The notes beneath the pieces were generated by a model, which searched no databases, was not told where the DNA came from, and saw only the letters and a program-made list of their open reading frames with translations. This document shows, piece by piece, positions 16,383 to 25,700 of a stretch of 64,000 nt of DNA. The number at the start of each line of letters is the position of its first letter. The stretch's first letter is position 1. Source of the stretch: Pinibacter soli (GTDB lineage Bacteria; Bacteroidota; Bacteroidia; Chitinophagales; Chitinophagaceae); contig NZ_JASBRG010000002.1 of assembly GCF_029961145.1 (NCBI RefSeq), forward strand, positions 169,993-233,992. The letters are read 5' to 3'. A program made the position numbers and the translations under genes.

Positions 16383-17109
16383 ATGCCGGAAGGACCATCC
16401 ATAGTGATATTGAAAGAAGAGGTGCAAGCATTTAAAAGAAAAAAGATCATTGCTGTAAGCGGCAATACAACGATCGATAAGGAACGAATGCTTAATCAAA
16501 CGGTTGTTGATTTCAAGAGTTGGGGGAAACATTTTCTTATTTGTTTTAAAACGTTTTCGCTACGTATACATTTCATGCTGTTTGGCAGTTATAGAATCAA
16601 TGAAAGAAAAGACGCACCGGTGAGATTGGGTCTTCAATTCACAAAGGGAGAGATCAATTTCTACACCTGCTCCGTTCAGTTTGTGGAAGGCGATGTAAAC
16701 GACACTTACGATTGGTCAGTCGATGTAATGAGTGACGAATGGAGCCCTACAAAAGCAAGAACTAAACTAAAAGCAAATCCAGACATGCTTGTTTGTGATG
16801 CTCTGCTAGACCAACATATTTTTTCCGGTGTTGGAAATATTATTAAGAACGAAGTACTGTTTCGAATTAAGGTGCATCCTGAAAGCAAAGTAGGCAATCT
16901 GCCACCCAAAAAACTTTCTGAACTTATTAAAGAAGCAAGGGTTTATTGTTTTCAATTTTTAGAATGGAAAAAAGCATTTGTACTTAAAACACATTGGCTC
17001 GCCCATACTAAAAAGATTTGCCCGCGATCATGTTCCATTCATAAAAAAACATTTAGGCAAAACACACCGCAGGACGTTTTATTGTGAGATGTGCCAGGTG
17101 AGGTATTAA
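16383..17109 (+). pseudogene. Nei/Fpg-type DNA glycosylase with a frameshift before its C-terminal zinc finger
   Basis: The N-terminus MPEGPS gives the Pro2 nucleophile and Glu3 of formamidopyrimidine/endonuclease VIII glycosylases, which excise oxidised bases. The H2TH motif is intact (DQHIFSGVGNIIKNEVLFRI). After HTKKICPR (about 17024) the frame shifts and runs to a stop at 17087. In the +1 frame the next 27 codons read DHVPFIKKHLGKTHRR and then FYCEMCQ before a stop at 17107, the expected tail. A net loss of two bases (or gain of one) near 17022-17028 explains this. It is either a sequencing error or a recent mutation. Confidence 0.8.
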
Positions 17110-17167
17110 GTCAAAAACTTTGAATGTAACTCCTTTTCAAGAATGTAACACTCAAAGTTTTTGACTT
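17108..17167. repeat. Inverted repeat, 16-bp perfect arms (AAGTCAAAAACTTTGA)
   Basis: Left arm 17108-17123, right arm 17152-17167, loop 28 nt containing two ATGTAAC words. On the plus strand a second TTTTTTATT tract follows at about 17173, so it may terminate the glycosylase gene; it lies in a convergent spacer. Confidence 0.85.
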
Positions 17168-17187
17168 TCGACTTTTTTATTCTTGAC

Positions 17188-18285
17188 TTACTTCATGTAG
17201 TGTAGGCGAAGCTCTCTGGCAAGGTTCAGCGCCGCTCCCTTCGCTGCATTGTTTCCGGCATTGCAAAAAACAACTATTGCAAGGTCCTTTTCTTTATGTA
17301 CTTCTATATGTACAAAAAATGTAGTGAGTGTACCATCGCTTTCCGCAATATGATTACCATCTACTTCTAAATTTCCCCAACCCATAGAATAATCAGGATA
17401 GGCATACTGTAGCAATTGGTAAGCACGTTGAGGCATAAGCGCTTTTTTGTTCTCTAATCCTCGGAGATTATCGATGGCAAATTTTGCGTAGTCTTCTATT
17501 GACAGGTTAGCATCTATAGGTTCTAAACCGGGAGTAATTAACAGCCCCCACCAGTCATCCGGAGGTACTCCCTGAAACACACCCGCAATGTTCGCATGTC
17601 CCCAGGTATCTTTAATATCGTTTCTGTTGGGAAACCTGAATTTTACATTTATGTCCAAAGGTTTGTTCACATACTCTTCCATTAACTCTTTGTATGGTTT
17701 GTCGCTAACTTTTTCAAGCATCGCAGCAGCAACAATACTTCCGGCATTGGTATATCTAACGGGTTTTTTACCTTCCGAATCGGCCAGCCCTCGTTGGCGT
17801 GTGATCCATTCTAAAAAATCTTTACGTTGTGCTGGGCCATCTTTTCCTCTCAACGCCGGCATTTTCCGGATTTCGTCAACCGTGTTAAAAGAAATTAATC
17901 CTGCTCTTTGTGAAAGTATATCTGCCAGCGTGATGTCCTTGTATTCCGGCCTCGCCCCTTTCATAATATCGGGGAAAAGAACCGCCAATTTTGTGTTCCA
18001 CATTATTTTTCCTTTTGCCACTAATTGTGCAGCTATATAAGCGGTTAATCCTGTTGTGTTGTTTCCCAGATGATAGCGACTCTTAACAGTGACCGTATCG
18101 TGTGTGCGAAGTTTTTTAACGCCAACAGCCGCCATTTCTATGACGCTGTCGGAGCTCATTACAGCATAAGTAAGAGACGGTACAAAACGGCTTTTTCTTA
18201 TAGAATCGGCGACCGGTGCCATCTCTTGCGCCATTGTGGATAAAAAGCCAAATAAGAAAAATAAGGGCAGAATTCTTTTAGTCAT
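17188..18285 (-). CDS. Serine hydrolase / beta-lactamase-fold protein with lost SxxK
   Basis: A 365-aa exported protein (signal MTKRILPLFFLFGFLSTMAQ) of the class C beta-lactamase / D-aminopeptidase fold. The region that should hold the nucleophile reads HLGNNTTGLTA: Asn75 and Thr78 stand where family members have Ser and Lys (GSNTK). The YxN motif survives (YTNAGS) and the overall fold landmarks remain (LADILSQRAGL, MGWGNLEVDGNHI, ESDGTLTTFF). Most likely a non-catalytic homologue, perhaps a binding protein. Confidence 0.82.
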   Translation of the reverse strand: MTKRILPLFFLFGFLSTMAQEMAPVADSIRKSRFVPSLTYAVMSSDSVIEMAAVGVKKLRTHDTVTVKSRYHLGNNTTGLTAYIAAQLVAKGKIMWNTKLAVLFPDIMKGARPEYKDITLADILSQRAGLISFNTVDEIRKMPALRGKDGPAQRKDFLEWITRQRGLADSEGKKPVRYTNAGSIVAAAMLEKVSDKPYKELMEEYVNKPLDINVKFRFPNRNDIKDTWGHANIAGVFQGVPPDDWWGLLITPGLEPIDANLSIEDYAKFAIDNLRGLENKKALMPQRAYQLLQYAYPDYSMGWGNLEVDGNHIAESDGTLTTFFVHIEVHKEKDLAIVVFCNAGNNAAKGAALNLARELRLHYMK

Positions 18286-18379
18286 AAGTGTGTCTTCACC
18301 GGGTATAGAACAGTGAACGGCAGAGCCAAATTAAACAAGCGGAGGATAAAAAGCAAATGCCACAAAGCATAAGGCAGAA

Positions 18380-18427
18380 GGCCTAACGCTGACCGCAGAG
18401 AGCGGAAGTAGGCGTTAAACGTTAGGC
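18380..18427. repeat. Inverted repeat (GCCTAACG / CGTTAGGC)
   Basis: GCCTAACGCTGACCGC at 18381-18396 faces GCGG plus GGCGTTAAACGTTAGGC ending at 18427. It is a looser copy of the word family used in the terminator at 43192-43240 and precedes the sterol-desaturase stop. Confidence 0.65.
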
Positions 18428-18438
18428 ATTGGACCGCA

Positions 18439-19257
18439 TTAATAGTCAGTTTTAATATTCTTATTAAAGGGCAGCTTCAACTGGTAAATAAGCTTTTCAT
18501 CCGTTTCATCATCCAATACATCAAGGCCATAGCGAAGTGTAGACGGGTCGGTGTAAGCGAAAGTACCGAAAACTCTGTCCCACAATGAAAAGATGTTGCT
18601 ATAGTTAGTATCGGTGTAAGGCCGCCTGTAATGGTGGTGTACTTTATGCATATTAGGTGAAACAAAAATCCAGCTTATGGGTTTGTCGATCCACGCCGGT
18701 ACTATAATGTTTGCATGATTGAAATGCGTGAATAATGCGGCGCAGCTTCTGTAAAGAAAATACATCCAGATAGGCATGCCCATTACAACAATTCCAATGA
18801 TCATAAAAAACTCACGGAACAACCACTCGCCAGGGTGATGCCGTGTGCCGGTGGTAACATCCACTTTGGTATCGCTATGATGGACCATGTGAAATTTCCA
18901 CATCCACTTTACATGGTGCATAAGCCAGTGCGGTATATATTGGCCAAACAAATCTCCGATCAGGAAGCAAACAACAATCACCGCCCAAACAGGCAAATGC
19001 AGCCAATGAATGAGGCCAAACTTGTGTACTGTAACGGCATCGCATACGCGAATGGTAACAAGCCCGAATACCAGGTTTAGTATCATTGTGGTGAGTAAAA
19101 AGATAAGATTTACACCAGCGTGCTTGTATCGTTTAAAAGAAAAACGAAACAAAGGATAGTAACCTTCAAGCAGCCAAAAGAAGATCATTCCCCCCAACAA
19201 AATGAGGATACGATGGGCTGAGGGAATATGCTCCCAGTATACGATGAATTTGTCCAT
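18439..19257 (-). CDS. Sterol desaturase / fatty-acid hydroxylase superfamily membrane protein
   Basis: A polytopic di-iron membrane oxygenase-type protein of 272 aa. The eight-histidine set is present: HWLMHH, then FHMVHHSD, HFNH, and HKVHHHY near the C-terminus. Members hydroxylate or desaturate sterols, fatty acids or alkylglycerols; the substrate cannot be read from sequence. Four or so hydrophobic spans are visible. I choose ATG 19257 (MDKFIVYWEHIPSAHR); the longer reading adds 13 residues without support. It follows the Fic gene on the same strand after 77 bp. Confidence 0.88.
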   Translation of the reverse strand: MDKFIVYWEHIPSAHRILILLGGMIFFWLLEGYYPLFRFSFKRYKHAGVNLIFLLTTMILNLVFGLVTIRVCDAVTVHKFGLIHWLHLPVWAVIVVCFLIGDLFGQYIPHWLMHHVKWMWKFHMVHHSDTKVDVTTGTRHHPGEWLFREFFMIIGIVVMGMPIWMYFLYRSCAALFTHFNHANIIVPAWIDKPISWIFVSPNMHKVHHHYRRPYTDTNYSNIFSLWDRVFGTFAYTDPSTLRYGLDVLDDETDEKLIYQLKLPFNKNIKTDY

Positions 19258-19334
19258 GCAAGCAAGAATCTTTACTTGTAAGTTACAATTTGCCACCCGA
19301 TCATCAATCAGATTTAATAACTATTTGAGCGGAA

Positions 19335-20450
19335 TCAATCTTCATTTGAAGTAAGGGAATAACTTGTACTTCTGCCGCCGGATGCATCCTTGATCAATAT
19401 CCCTTTTGTGATCAGATCCTGTATATCTCTCATCGCAGTATCCTGGGAGCATTTGGCGATTTTTGACCACTTTGAAGTATTCAGTTTGCCTTCAAATCCA
19501 TCCAGCAGTTTATTGACCATTAAGCATTGACGTTCGTTCAAAGAGACATTCGAAAATTGGTCCCAGAATTTTGCTTTCTGTACTACTTTTTTAAGTGTTT
19601 CGTTCGTCGCCTTTAATGCACGATCAAGGCACTGTAGAAACCATTCGAGCCAATCAGTGATGTCTAATGAATCTTTTTGCGTTTTTTCCAGCACATCGTA
19701 ATATTCTTTTCTATCGATCCTTATTTGAGCCGACATACTGTAAAATCGCTGAGCGCTTTCATCTGCCTTTGCCAGCAACATATCTGTTATTGCTCTCGCT
19801 ATGCGCCCATTACCATCGTCAAAAGGGTGTATGGTCACAAACCAAAGATGTGCAACGGCTGCTTTTAATATCGGATCGTTTTGCCAGTTTGTATTGAACC
19901 ATTCTAGAAAAAGCTTCATTTCTATTTCCAATGCGGAAGAAGCCGGTGCCTGAAAATGTACAATTTCCCTACCCGAGGCGCCCGATACAACCTGCATTGG
20001 GTCCGCATCAGAGTTGTCTCGCCATCCTGCCACAACTATTTTGTGTATACCACTGTAACCGGTAGGAAACAGGGCAGCATGCCATCCGAAAAGTCTTTCG
20101 TCAGTTAAGGGCTGGTTGAATTTCTCAATTGCATCCATCATCATATCCACTACGCCTTCCACATTTCTATCTGAAGGAACTAATCCGGCTATATCCATTC
20201 CCAAACGTCTGGCTATGGATGACCGAACTTGTTCGGCATCTAATACTTCCCCCTCAATTTCACTTGACTTTATGACCTCCAGGGTAAGGACGTCTAACGT
20301 TGCCTCTTTTTGCAGTTTAAAGCCGAATCCTGACATTTTACCCAACAATATTCCCTGCCTGTATCGCACAGACGCAAGCAAAGGGCCGATCACTTTCTCG
20401 TCCCAGTAAAATGCCGGCCAATCTTTTTTTTGATAGATGTAAACTGCCAT
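19335..20450 (-). CDS. Fic family protein (DUF4172-Fic-winged helix)
   Basis: A 371-aa Fic protein, expected to transfer AMP (or another nucleotide moiety) to protein targets. N-terminal DUF4172 region (IYQKKDWPAFYWDE) contains the autoinhibitory helix motif S-x3-E-G (SSEIEG), then the active loop HPFDDGNGRIAR at about 205-216, complete with His, Asp, Asn and Arg. The C-terminus looks like a winged helix (NTSKWSKIAKCSQDTAMRDIQDLITKG). I choose ATG 20450 (MAVYIYQ). Palindromic sites lie directly upstream, so self-regulation is plausible. There is no adjacent antitoxin. Confidence 0.92.
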   Translation of the reverse strand: MAVYIYQKKDWPAFYWDEKVIGPLLASVRYRQGILLGKMSGFGFKLQKEATLDVLTLEVIKSSEIEGEVLDAEQVRSSIARRLGMDIAGLVPSDRNVEGVVDMMMDAIEKFNQPLTDERLFGWHAALFPTGYSGIHKIVVAGWRDNSDADPMQVVSGASGREIVHFQAPASSALEIEMKLFLEWFNTNWQNDPILKAAVAHLWFVTIHPFDDGNGRIARAITDMLLAKADESAQRFYSMSAQIRIDRKEYYDVLEKTQKDSLDITDWLEWFLQCLDRALKATNETLKKVVQKAKFWDQFSNVSLNERQCLMVNKLLDGFEGKLNTSKWSKIAKCSQDTAMRDIQDLITKGILIKDASGGRSTSYSLTSNED

Positions 20451-20480
20451 TTTCCGAAGGTTTGCGGTAAATATACAACT

Positions 20481-20559
20481 TAATCTCCGCAAATTATGCG
20501 GAGATTATCTGAACTATTCGCTGCAAATATTGCGGAGATTAAATCATACTTCTCCGCAG
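20481..20559. promoter_or_regulatory. Array of TCTCCGC half-sites upstream of the Fic gene (candidate operator)
   Basis: A palindrome at 20481-20507 (TAATCTCCGC, 7-nt centre, GCGGAGATTA) is followed by GCGGAGATTA at 20532-20541 and TCTCCGC at 20551-20557 in opposite orientation. That makes four half-sites in two inverted pairs, 31-110 bp before the Fic ATG, in the expected promoter zone. Confidence 0.65.
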
Positions 20560-20570
20560 GGCATTAAAAA

Positions 20571-20640
20571 AGGTTGCTAGCCGTTAGTTGCAAAGCCGCA
20601 CTTTTAGCCTAACAACTATCAACTAACAACCAACAACGTT
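20571..20640. repeat. Self-complementary word repeat (TTGTTAGTTG family)
   Basis: Left arm 20571-20591 and right arm 20608-20640 share GTTAGTTG/CAACTAAC words and pair imperfectly. It lies between the beta-lactamase stop and the Fic promoter sites. Confidence 0.7.
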
Positions 20641-20664
20641 ATTTCTTAAACAATGATAAGTCTC

Positions 20665-21486
20665 CTACTTCTTTCCCTTCATAAACCCATACTGGGCCAA
20701 AATATCTTTCAGCATTTTGATGCGAACGGCAGAAACGTCGAGAGGTTTGCCGGTAGAGGCAATTTGCAACACAAAAAAGTAAGGATGTTTGTTTTCTTCG
20801 ATCCAGCCAACGATCCAGCCGATTGATCTTCCGTCTTCCGTGTATCCCCATCCGGTTTTATAACTTAACTCGTAGTTGGCGTTGCTTTCCATCAGCATCA
20901 TGCTGCGCACAATACGCTGTGTTCTTTTTTGGAAAGGAAGTTGATCAAAGTATAACTTTTTCACAAGACCCAATTGCTCATCAGGAGTAACCTTTACGGA
21001 GTTATCCAGCCAGAAAGTATCAATCTTGTTGATCACTGGTTTTGTGTACCGACGTCCATAACCCAAAGTATCGATCCAATGCTGCATGGTATCTTTTCCT
21101 ATCCTCCTCGCCAGTTCCTGGAACCATGGCACACATGAAAGACGGAACGCATTGTACATGCTCAAATCCTGGTTCCACTGCGGGTTTGACCTTACTACAC
21201 CGTCCCATTTTATTACAGTGCTGTCGTCTTTTACACGACCTATCTCGATTCCTATAAGCGAGTTTACAATTTTGAACGTGCTTGCCGGCAAGTAAGCGCT
21301 GTCGCGAAAAGTTTTGCGGTTATATATGGTAAAATGGCCCTGCCCGTTGTCGAACAAACCGAAGCTTCCGGTTACATTATTTTCATCGAAATACTTCTTC
21401 AGGCTGTCGTCGTTTGTAACATTATTAGAGGAGCAGGCGCCGAAAAAAATGGATGAGGCCACCAATAAATAAGCAAAAAGTTTCAT
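20665..21486 (-). CDS. Class D (OXA-type) beta-lactamase family lipoprotein
   Basis: A 273-aa predicted lipoprotein (lipobox FFGAC, Cys18) of the class D serine beta-lactamase family. Motifs: PASTFK with Ser69 and Lys72, SCVPWFQ (SxV), YGRRY in place of the usual YGN, and YKTGWG (KTG). The order and spacing fit an active OXA-like enzyme, while the YGN change leaves its spectrum uncertain; a BlaR-sensor role is unlikely because no transmembrane signalling domain is present. A perfect -7 element lies 20 nt before the ATG. Confidence 0.9.
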   Translation of the reverse strand: MKLFAYLLVASSIFFGACSSNNVTNDDSLKKYFDENNVTGSFGLFDNGQGHFTIYNRKTFRDSAYLPASTFKIVNSLIGIEIGRVKDDSTVIKWDGVVRSNPQWNQDLSMYNAFRLSCVPWFQELARRIGKDTMQHWIDTLGYGRRYTKPVINKIDTFWLDNSVKVTPDEQLGLVKKLYFDQLPFQKRTQRIVRSMMLMESNANYELSYKTGWGYTEDGRSIGWIVGWIEENKHPYFFVLQIASTGKPLDVSAVRIKMLKDILAQYGFMKGKK

Positions 21487-21505
21487 GAGATGTACAATTG
21501 AAGCG

Positions 21506-21513
21506 CAAATGTA
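21506..21513 (-). promoter_or_regulatory. -7 promoter element for class D beta-lactamase gene
   Basis: Minus-strand TACATTTG, a perfect TAnnTTTG, 20 nt upstream of the ATG at 21486. Confidence 0.65.
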
Positions 21514-21632
21514 GCGCGAAACGACACTTTTCTTGCAAAGAAAGTCGCGACAATTATTTTCCCGGATAAACGTTATTGAAAAACACCGGCCCGAGTTTAT
21601 TCGGTAGCATTAGACAAATCAAACAATACAAC

Positions 21633-22565
21633 ATGAAAAATCTTTGGATAGTGGCCGCTTTCGCTGCAGCAGGTTTTACCTCTTGCCAAAAATCCGATGT
21701 CACTGCCGGTAACGGAAGCGACACGGTAAATAATTCGGCCGCAAACATTATATTCAAATTTAAGTTTGACTCTGCTCAGGCACGTCTCAACAATGTGGGC
21801 CAACCTGTTTCTGTTTCTTCGGATCATGCTGCGCAGAGCCCTATAATCAACTCCATGAGCGCACATTATATCGAGCTGACACCCAATGCATTAACTGCTT
21901 TGGGAAAGGGCGCCATTTTATATAAAGCTGATGAAACTTCAGCAGGCGGTGAATCTGCCATCGATTTCGACAAGGCTGCAAAAGCTGGGGATGGACAGGT
22001 CTTCTATACCGCGCCAATCAAAAACATTCGGATCGGCACTTACGAGTGGATCCGTGTTTCTCTGGCGTATCAAAATGCTACTGCATACTTCCACGTAGAT
22101 ACAACCATCAAAGGTATTCCAATAAAGCAGAATGTACAGGGCACACTGGCCGGTTTCATAGGCTACAATACTTACATCAAAAACTTCAAGATCAAAGATT
22201 CCACGCTAGCTGTAAACGCAAATAAAAAGCAAGGTTTCTGGGGCTTTGAAACAGTAATTTCAGCACTTGGCTATACTGTTGGAGGAACGACAACGGGGCA
22301 ATCTGCGGGAACAACAACTGTTGTAAATCCCATCTTCGCTACGTCACCGATTCCGGCGGGAAGTTGCGTTGTAACTGCTGCGTTCGCGCCAGGCAAACTG
22401 ACCATAACCGGCAAAGAAACAAAAGACATCATAGTTGAACTTTCCTTCTCCACAAACAATAGCTTCGAGTGGCAGGAAGTGATAAAAGATGGGATGTGGG
22501 AACCGTCAAAGGGTGAGAATTTAGTGGATATGGGAATTAGAGGCATGATACCGACAATCAAATAA
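21633..22565 (+). CDS. Predicted lipoprotein of unknown function
   Basis: A 310-aa protein. ATG 21633 gives a clear lipoprotein signal (MKNLWIVAAFAAAGFTSC, Cys18); the upstream ATG at 21576 would place 19 residues before the signal and is rejected. The mature protein is beta-rich with aromatic strands (NIIFKFKFDSAQARL, TYEWIRVSLAYQNATAYFHVD, FEWQEVIKDGMWEP) and looks like a Bacteroidota surface lipoprotein. I recognise no named domain. It is single, with no SusC/D partner nearby. Confidence 0.8.
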   Translation: MKNLWIVAAFAAAGFTSCQKSDVTAGNGSDTVNNSAANIIFKFKFDSAQARLNNVGQPVSVSSDHAAQSPIINSMSAHYIELTPNALTALGKGAILYKADETSAGGESAIDFDKAAKAGDGQVFYTAPIKNIRIGTYEWIRVSLAYQNATAYFHVDTTIKGIPIKQNVQGTLAGFIGYNTYIKNFKIKDSTLAVNANKKQGFWGFETVISALGYTVGGTTTGQSAGTTTVVNPIFATSPIPAGSCVVTAAFAPGKLTITGKETKDIIVELSFSTNNSFEWQEVIKDGMWEPSKGENLVDMGIRGMIPTIK

Positions 22566-22571
22566 CTGGCA

Positions 22572-22668
22572 CACGGATGACACGGATTAGACGGATTTTC
22601 ACTGATCTTTTTCTATTTTAGATTCTGCCTCATTCCGCATCCTTTGCGTCTTTGCGTGAAATCACTGA
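22572..22668. repeat. Solitary word-repeat arms (ACGGATTAGACGGATT; TTTGCGTCTTTGCGTG)
   Basis: CACGGATGACACGGATTAG at 22572-22590 is the same word family as the paired repeat at 50371-50591. TTTGCGTCTTTGCGTG near 22645-22661 is the reverse-complement type of ACGCAAAGGCGCAAAG at 31262-31277. No local partners are seen. Confidence 0.6.
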
Positions 22669-22678
22669 AATAAAATCC

Positions 22679-22710
22679 TTGCGCGAAATAAAGCCGATAC
22701 CTTATTTTTG
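22679..22710 (+). promoter_or_regulatory. Promoter of icmF, nested in a terminator hairpin
   Basis: TTG at 22679-22681, 21-nt spacer, TATTTTTG at 22703-22710: a full Bacteroidota promoter. Its -7 box lies in the left arm of the hairpin 22690-22752, so initiation would fall in the hairpin's apical CTAACAATTGTTAG palindrome. Confidence 0.7.
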
Positions 22711-22752
22711 CTAACAATTGTTAGTTTTTAAAAATAAGTTATCGGCTTTTTT
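22690..22752 (+). terminator. Terminator-like hairpin ending 2 nt before the icmF ATG
   Basis: AAAGCCGATA pairs with ATCGGCTTT and an inner CTTATTTTT pairs with AAAAATAAG; the top is the palindrome CTAACAATTGTTAG. A T-run follows and the icmF ATG begins at 22755. It would stop read-through from the lipoprotein gene. Confidence 0.8.
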
Positions 22753-22754
22753 AT

Positions 22755-25700
22755 ATGGCAAATACTCCAAATCAAAAGATCAGAATTGTTACTGCGGCCA
22801 GTTTGTTCGACGGACATGATGCAGCGATCAACATTATGCGACGCATTTTGCAAAGCAAGGGCGCTGAGATCATTCACCTTGGACATAACAGAAGTGTACA
22901 CGAAATTGTAGAAGCAGCTATTGAAGAGGATGCGCACGGCATTGCCATTACGAGCTACCAGGGCGGCCACGTGGAGTTTTTCAAATACATGAAAGATCTG
23001 CTGGATCAAAACGGTTGTGGACACATTAAAATATTTGGCGGCGGTGGTGGAACTATTCTGCCGGAAGAAATCCGTGAATTACACAATTACGGTATTACCC
23101 GCATTTACAGCCCCGATGATGGCAGACACATGGGGCTCGAAGGAATGATTGAGGACCTTTTGCAAAAAAGCAATCCGGAAAACGGCTCTGAAAAACAATC
23201 TGACTATTGGAAGGCCGCTGCAAAATGGAATGGCAAATTGCCTTTGGGTGAAAAGAAGGACATTAGAAGAATTGCACGAAATATAACACTGGCCGAAGCC
23301 GGTGAACCATTCGAAAAACAAGAAGTTGCCGCTGGTTATCCTGTCTTGGGTATTACGGGAACGGGCGGCGCAGGAAAATCATCTGTAACGGATGAGATCG
23401 TACGTAGATTTTTGAACGCATTTCACGATAAAACGATTGCTGTTATTTCCGTTGACCCCTCCAAGAAAAAGACTGGTGGTGCACTGTTAGGCGACCGCAT
23501 TCGCATGAATAGCATCAGCTCGCCACGTGCATATATGCGCTCGCTGGCTACACGCGATAGTGATGTGGCGCTGAGCGCTTATGTAGAAGAAGCATTGAAT
23601 GTTGTAAAGAACGCAAGTTACGATCTGGTTATCCTGGAAAGTGCTGGTGTTGGTCAGAGCGATGCCTCCATTCTTGATTATTGCAATGCCAGTTTGTATG
23701 TGATGACGCCTGAATATGGCGCTGCATCTCAATTGGAAAAGATCAACATGCTGGATTATGCTGATGTTATTGCCATCAACAAATTTGATAAGGCAGGCGC
23801 ATTGGACGCATTGCAGGATGTTCGTAAACAATACAAACGCAACCACGGTCTGTTTACCGCAAAAGACGCTGACATTCCTGTTGTGGGAACCATCGCTTCG
23901 CAATTCAATGATGCAGGCATTAATGAGTTGTTTGAAAAACTGATCACCGTAATCGAGAAGAAAAGCGGTGTAGCTTTTGGCAAAATAGAATTGCATCAGC
24001 ATACATCTGACACCACAAATAAATCACAGGTTATTCCTGCAAAACGTGTTCGTTATTTGTCAGAAATATCTGAATCCAACAGGGGTTACGACAAATGGGT
24101 GATCGAGCAAAGTGAAGTGGCAACTAAGTTGTACCAGTTGGACGGCGTGATGAAATTTGCCGAAGGCGAAAAACAAAGTCTTCAAAAATTGCAACAACAA
24201 TTGAACGATAAACTTTCTCTTGAAAATAAAAAGCTGGTGGAGCAATGGCCGATTTTGCAGAAAAAATACGAAGCTGATTTTTTCGAGTACCAGGTGCGTG
24301 ACAAAGTGATCAAACAAGACCTTACAAGCACATCCCTTAGTGGTACTAGAATTCCGAAGGTTGTTTTACCTAAATACAAAGACTGGGGTGATATTCTGCA
24401 ATGGCAACTGCAGGAAAATGTTCCGGGCGAGTTTCCATACACTGCAGGTGTGTTTGAATTAAAACGTACCGGCGAGGATCCTACAAGAATGTTTGCAGGT
24501 GAAGGTGGCCCGGAAAGAACCAACAAACGCTTCCACTATGTTTCTTTGGAGCAACCTGCAAAGCGTTTGTCCACGGCATTCGACAGCGTAACCTTGTATG
24601 GTGAAGACCCAGATCACCGTCCGGACATTTATGGTAAAGTGGGTAACTCCGGCGTAAGCATCGCAACAGTTGACGATGCTAAAAAACTATACAGCGGTTT
24701 TGATCTTTGCGATCCAAAAACTTCTGTAAGCATGACCATCAATGGCCCCGCACCAATGCTGCTTGCATTCTTTATGAATGCGGCCATCGATCAGCAGTGT
24801 GAAAAATGGCTGACAGAAAATAATCAATGGTCACTGGCGGAAGAAGCATTTAAAAAGAAATATGCACGTGCTTCTAAGCCATTATACTATAACCCATCAG
24901 CGCCTGAAAGATTGCCCGACGGCAACAATGGTTTAGGCTTGCAATTGCTGGGTTTAAGTGGCGATGAAGTGTTGCCGAAAGATGTGTATGAAAAAATCAA
25001 GGCGAATGCATTATCCAGCGTTCGCGGAACTGTACAGGCAGATATTTTAAAAGAGGACCAGGCGCAAAACACTTGCATTTTCTCTACAGAGTTTGCTTTG
25101 AAGTTAATGGGAGATGTGCAGGAATATTTTATCAAAGAAAAAGTGCGCAACTTTTACAGTGTGAGCATAAGCGGTTATCACATTGCAGAAGCTGGTGCCA
25201 ATCCTATTACACAGCTTGCGTTTACCCTGTCGAATGGTTTTACTTATGTAGAATACTACCTTAGCCGCGGCATGCACATAGATGATTTTGCACCAAACCT
25301 ATCATTCTTCTTTAGTAACGGCATGGACCCAGAATACAGCGTGATTGGACGTGTGGCAAGAAGGATTTGGGCAAAAGCCATGAAGTTGAAATATAATGGT
25401 AACGACCGCTCGCAAAAACTGAAATATCATATTCAAACAAGCGGCAGAAGTTTGCATGCGCAAGAAATTGATTTTAATGATATCCGCACAACATTGCAAG
25501 CATTGTACGCTATTTACGACAACTGCAATAGTCTCCACACAAATGCATACGATGAAGCGATCACCACTCCAACTGAAGAAAGTGTTCGTCGCGCAATGGC
25601 TATTCAGCTGATCATTAACCGTGAATTGGGTACTGCAAAAACGGAAAACTTTACGCAAGGAAGTTTTGCGATTGAAGAGCTAACCGATTTGGTGGAAGAA

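Noticed and set aside
22566..22754. Cobalamin riboswitch before the B12-dependent mutase
   Set aside because: No B12-box or multi-stem leader is seen; the spacer is a terminator hairpin with nested promoter.
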